This document shows, in pieces, positions 60,522 through 64,000 of a stretch of 64,000 bases of DNA. A model generated the notes under the pieces. It was not told the DNA's origin, made no database searches, and saw nothing but the letters and a program-made list of their open reading frames with translations. Position 1 is the stretch's first letter. Each line of letters opens with the position of its first letter. The position numbers were made by a program, and so were the translations under genes. The stretch spans positions 1 to 64,000 of the forward strand of contig JAYTTF010000125.1 in the NCBI GenBank assembly GCA_043745195.1, in the 5' to 3' direction. This DNA is from JANXSF01 sp043745195. Its GTDB lineage: Bacteria; Acidobacteriota; Terriglobia; Bryobacterales; Bryobacteraceae.

Positions 60522-63404
60522 TTAACCTGGAAATAGCCGATTGAAAAACTCTCGTGTCCTATCTTGAATCTGCGCATGCTCAACCGGTAATGGCTGATCA
60601 CAAAGATGCTCAGGAACCCATCGCTCCACCAGTTCCCGCAAAATGTTGAGCTGCCCCTGGCCCTTTGGTAAACTCCCTTCCGGATGGCCGGAAAGCAGTC
60701 GCATGGCATGATCTATAGATCGGTAGAATGTTGCCGCATCCCGCAGAAAATTTGCATCCGGACGCTCCAAGTGACCCATTTTTTCAATAATGTCGATTCG
60801 TGCAGGAGTGTTTAGCAGCTTAAAAAACATTCCTGCGCCTTTCAATCGCAAATACATCAGTGAAAAATCAATATCGTAATATCCACCAACCCCCGCTTTC
60901 AAAGGATTGCTTTCCCCCTGTTCCTTTTCCAGACGCAGTCGCATTTTACGCAACTCGCTTTGTGACCGGCCACTTTGCCCATATCGACGCCAATCTACTT
61001 CTTGTAGCCTGTTCAGGAAATCAGTTGCTTTTTCGATGTTCCCAGCCACACCGCGAGCCTTCATATAGGTAATCCCTTCCCAAGCCTGTGCATGCTTGTC
61101 GAAATAATCCATATAGGCCGATTCCAACTGCAACAAATCCCCTTCGCGCCCAGAAGGACGCAGCCGCGTGTCCACCGCAAATAACATGCCTTCCCCGGTG
61201 TATGCCGACACTATTTCGATGACCCGTTCCGCCACGCGACGCCAAAAAGCAATTTCCGAAGCATCCTGATCCGGAAGTACAAACACCAGATCCGCATCCG
61301 AGCCCAAATCGAATTCCCTCATCCCCAATCTGCCCAGGGCGATTACCATCATCTGGTCCCTTGGCGTATATTGAGCTGAAACGGGGGGCCGCACCGCCAG
61401 CACCTGTTGAATAGCTGCCCGGTAAGCCGATTCAATTGCGAATTCTGCCAATTGGCTGGTTTGATCAAGCGTATGAAAAATAGGTTGCCGTAAGCAGATG
61501 CTTTCCGCCTGAATGCGGAAAATCTCACGTCGGTAGTAGCGCCGAAGTTCAACCGGATCTTCAAAATAATCACGGAAGCTTAACCCGGCTCCAAATCGAA
61601 AAAATTCTTCAATCAAATCCGGTGCATGAATCAATTGCTCCGCTAAATACGGGCCGGATTCGAAAAGGTCCAGCACATAGCTGGCAAACAAAGGGTCGGC
61701 GTCAAGCGCAGTCATCCCGGCTTGGTGTCCAAGTGTCTTTTCAAGAAATAACTCAAGATTGGCAAAGCCCCTCTTGATCTGCTTCTTTTCTATCAGTGCT
61801 GCAAACCGCGGTGCCTTTTGATCCAGAAAACGAATTACATTATTATTTGACGGTTCTTTTGGCGTTGCGTCTTCCTCCGCCAAGGGAGCTTCCAAGCTTT
61901 CTGCCAGACTGACGAAGACCGGTTGCTGCGCGTGGATCACGCGCTCATAAATTTCCCTCACTTCTTCCAGATGGAAATTCAACTGCTTCACCAGCCTGGA
62001 AGCCGATGCGCGCCCACCTGTTTGCCAAGCGGGCATGCGGCGCGCCAATACTTCCAGCACTGCCGGATCCCTGGGCAGCGTGTGCGTCTGCCGGTCGTCC
62101 CAATACTGAAGCCGATGTTCCATATGACGCAGATACTCATAGCAAGCTGCCAGCTTTGCGTATTCCACCGGGCTCAACAGCGCTTTGTCGTGCAAGCGCG
62201 AAAGTGCAAGCAGTGTGCCACCATGACGAACCCAAGGATCCCTTCCGCCATACAGCCTTTGCAGGCATTGCACCAGGAATTCAATGTCGCGAATTCCCCC
62301 GCGTTCTAACTTGATATCCAATTCCCCGGATCCGCCCCGCTTCAGGGCCAGTTGTTCTCCCATCCTCAGGCGAGTTTCGGAAACCGATTCCACTGCTCCG
62401 AAATCCAAAGTGCTGGAATAAATCAATGGTTCAACGCTAACCAGCAAATCCACCCCAGGGCCTTGTTCTCCTGCGGCAACACGTGCCTTGATCAGCATCT
62501 GCAATTCCCAATCGCGGGCACGGGATTTGTAATAAGCCTTCGCACCGGCAAGAGGCATGCATAGTTCGCCAAGCTTTCCGTCTGGCCGTAACCGCAGATC
62601 CACCCGATAGCAGATTCCCTCGCTCGTATAAGTGGAAAGCAGTTCCGTCAGAGCATTGGCTAGTCGCTTATAAAACTCCTTGTTGTCGATGGGATTCGCA
62701 CCATCGGTTTCTCCATTTGCTGAATACAGAAACAGCAGATCAATGTCTGAGGAATAATTCAGTTCCTGCCCTCCCAGCTTTCCCAGGGCAATGATGGAAA
62801 ATTCACAGGGATGCACTCGTCCATCGGGTGTTAGGAATTGGGGCGTCCCATAGCGCCTACGAAACTCAACCAGCAAATGACGGTAGGCGACTTGCAGAGT
62901 CGCTCCGGCTAAATTGGAAAGCTCCGCAGTTGTTTCCGAAAGGGTTGCCAGTCCTCGAATGTCCCTCAGCAAAATTCGCAACAGTTGACGCCGTCTGAAT
63001 GTGGCAAGCAATAGAGGGTTCGGGACGCCATCCGCGCAATCCTTTTCCAACTGAATAATAAAATCCGTGTCATTCAGATTTCGCTGAAGGTCCCCGGATT
63101 CCAATAAGTCATCCAGCAGTCTTGGACGGCGTAAAATTTCTTCGCTCAAAAACTGGCTGTGCGCGAACACAATCACAAGGCATTGTGCGGCAATATTGCT
63201 TTCTGTCAGCCGGTGGAAATCTGTTGCCGAGCTTTCCAATAACTTTTCCAGATAATGGATCACCGAATCCGGATCGGGGGAATCGGCCAACAATAGGCAC
63301 ACTCTAATCCGTGTGCTTTCCGGCAAAGCTTTGCAGACGTTACGCAGGTCTTCAAAGGCCCGCTCCCGGAACCGGAATGGAATCTCTGGAATTTGTGTAG
63401 ACAC
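60522..63404 (-). CDS. glnE: Bifunctional glutamine synthetase adenylyltransferase/deadenylase
   Basis: 960 residues. Adds and removes AMP on glutamine synthetase according to nitrogen status through PII. Two nucleotidyltransferase domains: N-terminal (deadenylylation) around residue 222 with ELNYSSDIDLLFLYSAN, and C-terminal (adenylylation) near 702 with EFDLGSDADLVFVLPDQD, each followed by a helical PII-uridylyltransferase-type domain (LERGGIRDIEFLVQCLQRLY; GVGGYYDIDFSLMYLRLKGA). Full length against E. coli GlnE (946). No glnA or glnB is in the window. A MOSC gene ends three bases upstream. Confidence 0.95.
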   Translation of the reverse strand: MSTQIPEIPFRFRERAFEDLRNVCKALPESTRIRVCLLLADSPDPDSVIHYLEKLLESSATDFHRLTESNIAAQCLVIVFAHSQFLSEEILRRPRLLDDLLESGDLQRNLNDTDFIIQLEKDCADGVPNPLLLATFRRRQLLRILLRDIRGLATLSETTAELSNLAGATLQVAYRHLLVEFRRRYGTPQFLTPDGRVHPCEFSIIALGKLGGQELNYSSDIDLLFLYSANGETDGANPIDNKEFYKRLANALTELLSTYTSEGICYRVDLRLRPDGKLGELCMPLAGAKAYYKSRARDWELQMLIKARVAAGEQGPGVDLLVSVEPLIYSSTLDFGAVESVSETRLRMGEQLALKRGGSGELDIKLERGGIRDIEFLVQCLQRLYGGRDPWVRHGGTLLALSRLHDKALLSPVEYAKLAACYEYLRHMEHRLQYWDDRQTHTLPRDPAVLEVLARRMPAWQTGGRASASRLVKQLNFHLEEVREIYERVIHAQQPVFVSLAESLEAPLAEEDATPKEPSNNNVIRFLDQKAPRFAALIEKKQIKRGFANLELFLEKTLGHQAGMTALDADPLFASYVLDLFESGPYLAEQLIHAPDLIEEFFRFGAGLSFRDYFEDPVELRRYYRREIFRIQAESICLRQPIFHTLDQTSQLAEFAIESAYRAAIQQVLAVRPPVSAQYTPRDQMMVIALGRLGMREFDLGSDADLVFVLPDQDASEIAFWRRVAERVIEIVSAYTGEGMLFAVDTRLRPSGREGDLLQLESAYMDYFDKHAQAWEGITYMKARGVAGNIEKATDFLNRLQEVDWRRYGQSGRSQSELRKMRLRLEKEQGESNPLKAGVGGYYDIDFSLMYLRLKGAGMFFKLLNTPARIDIIEKMGHLERPDANFLRDAATFYRSIDHAMRLLSGHPEGSLPKGQGQLNILRELVERWVPEHLCDQPLPVEHAQIQDRTREFFNRLFPG

Positions 63405-63407
63405 TTT

Positions 63408-63905
63408 CTACGCCAATTCGCTCAACAGCAAAATCGGATCACCCACCCTCACAGCTCCCGGACTAACAACCGAAGCGTAGAACCCACTGATCGCCCAAGT
63501 TGGAGAACTTGTGTCATTGGCCTTGGTGGCTGCCTTATCGTAAACAGCCTTGTGGATTTCCTTGCCGTAAACATCTAATTGCGTGCACGGCGCACGAACT
63601 TTTGTGAGTTCAATCACCACCTGCCCAATGCGGAATTGTTGGCCGATGCGCAGATTTCGCCGGTCGATACCCCTGGTTGTAATGTTCTCGCCCAGTGACC
63701 CGGCTACTACAGGAAAACCTTGCAATCGCAATTCCTCAATAGCCTCCATTGTGATCATCAACACACGCTGCAGTGGACCGCCATGGATCTGCGGATGGGC
63801 GTGCTTGTCACCTTCCACGCCAAGTGGACTGATCATCGCTTCTGGAATTGGGTATTTCGGCACCCCACCATTGGAAATATTGATTTGGACAACGTGGCCT
63901 TTCAT
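63408..63905 (-). CDS. MOSC domain protein
   Basis: 165 residues. MOSC domains are found in molybdenum-cofactor sulfurases and bind pyridoxal/sulfur-carrying cofactors. Visible motifs: GVEGDKHAHPQIHGGPLQRV, GSLGENITTRGID, and KVRAPCTQLD with the conserved Cys that can carry a persulfide. A stand-alone MOSC protein of the YiiM/YuaD type, probably acting in metal-sulfur cofactor assembly or in N-hydroxylated base detoxification. It precedes glnE with three bases between. Confidence 0.87.
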   Translation of the reverse strand: MKGHVVQINISNGGVPKYPIPEAMISPLGVEGDKHAHPQIHGGPLQRVLMITMEAIEELRLQGFPVVAGSLGENITTRGIDRRNLRIGQQFRIGQVVIELTKVRAPCTQLDVYGKEIHKAVYDKAATKANDTSSPTWAISGFYASVVSPGAVRVGDPILLLSELA

Positions 63906-63932
63906 CTGTAACCAAGTTAACAGGAAGCTGGG

Positions 63933-64000
63933 TTATTTCGCAGCCAACTGCATAGCGTCGCGGACCAATTCTTTGGCGTCTGCAATTTCTTTCAAAACAA
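63933..64000 (-). CDS. C-terminal end of a protein (partial, runs off right edge)
   Basis: The reverse frame reads VLKEIADAKELVRDAMQLAA plus a final Lys and a stop at 63933-63935. Only about 21 residues are visible and they are helical. I cannot name it. It heads the minus-strand run toward the MOSC gene. Confidence 0.55.
   Translation of the reverse strand, partial: VLKEIADAKELVRDAMQLAAK

Noticed and set aside
1..64000. CRISPR arrays, insertion sequences, rRNA genes, toxin-antitoxin pairs
   Set aside because: I saw no regularly spaced repeats, transposase motifs, rRNA sequence or paired small toxin/antitoxin genes in either strand.

Overview
The window looks like a chromosomal piece of an Acidobacteriota genome, most likely the Bryobacterales/Solibacter side. 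I infer this from gene content, not from a search: an Oar-like carboxypeptidase-regulatory/TonB-type outer-membrane protein, a PSCyt/DUF1549-DUF1553 cytochrome paired with a DUF1501 protein, Tat-exported Gfo/Idh/MocA oxidoreductases, PQQ-like propeller proteins, PEP-CTERM proteins, a split transketolase and a UbiD-type decarboxylase. Genes are densely packed, many overlap by 1-4 bases, and TTG/GTG starts are frequent. I see no insertion sequence, CRISPR array, rRNA operon or intact prophage.

Layout. 1-6.6 kb: partial propeller protein, Oar-like receptor, nadD, then an ada + 2OG-oxygenase DNA-alkylation-repair pair. 6.6-11.7 kb: exported RidA and DUF362 proteins, a PhoR-like kinase, a PEP-CTERM protein and a PhoB-like regulator with a candidate PHO box. 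11.7-19.4 kb: metH, then a tight minus-strand operon of split transketolase, NarX/NarL-like two-component pair and amidohydrolase. 19.5-27.3 kb: small helical protein, ankyrin protein, pheS, pheT, and a convergent fused indolepyruvate:ferredoxin oxidoreductase. 27.3-33 kb: a very large di-heme c-type cytochrome protein, then a three-gene ECF sigma-factor operon. 33-36.4 kb: zinc alcohol dehydrogenase, rhamnulokinase, PEP-CTERM protein. 36.4-42.1 kb: AT-rich 0.6-kb gap with inverted repeats, an S41-family protein lacking its catalytic residues, FmdB zinc ribbon, PAP2 phosphatase, two tandem Gfo/Idh/MocA genes. 42.1-49.8 kb: structured gap, argG, fabG, UbiD decarboxylase, tRNA-His, DUF669-like gene, orphan ABC-2 permease, gamma-glutamyltransferase, SpoU methyltransferase. 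49.8-57.1 kb: DUF1501/PSCyt pair, PilZ-J-domain fusion, PilZ protein, SDR, PaaI thioesterase. 57.2-64 kb: a minus-strand run with DUF481 barrel, secreted unknowns, glnE and a MOSC protein.

Functionally the window mixes housekeeping (metH, pheST, argG, nadD, glnE, fabG, tRNA-His) with envelope and respiratory functions and several signalling units. The points most worth a second look are: a DNA-repair 2OG oxygenase that seems to have lost its iron-binding histidine by a short in-frame deletion; an S41 'protease' lacking both nucleophile and base; a PilZ-J-domain-winged-helix fusion next to a second PilZ protein; a transketolase operon carrying its own two-component system; a self-contained ECF sigma/membrane/secretin-like operon; and a nested-hairpin element ahead of argG. 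No single locus can be declared a new system from sequence alone. Assignments are from reading the translations by eye; no database search was run.
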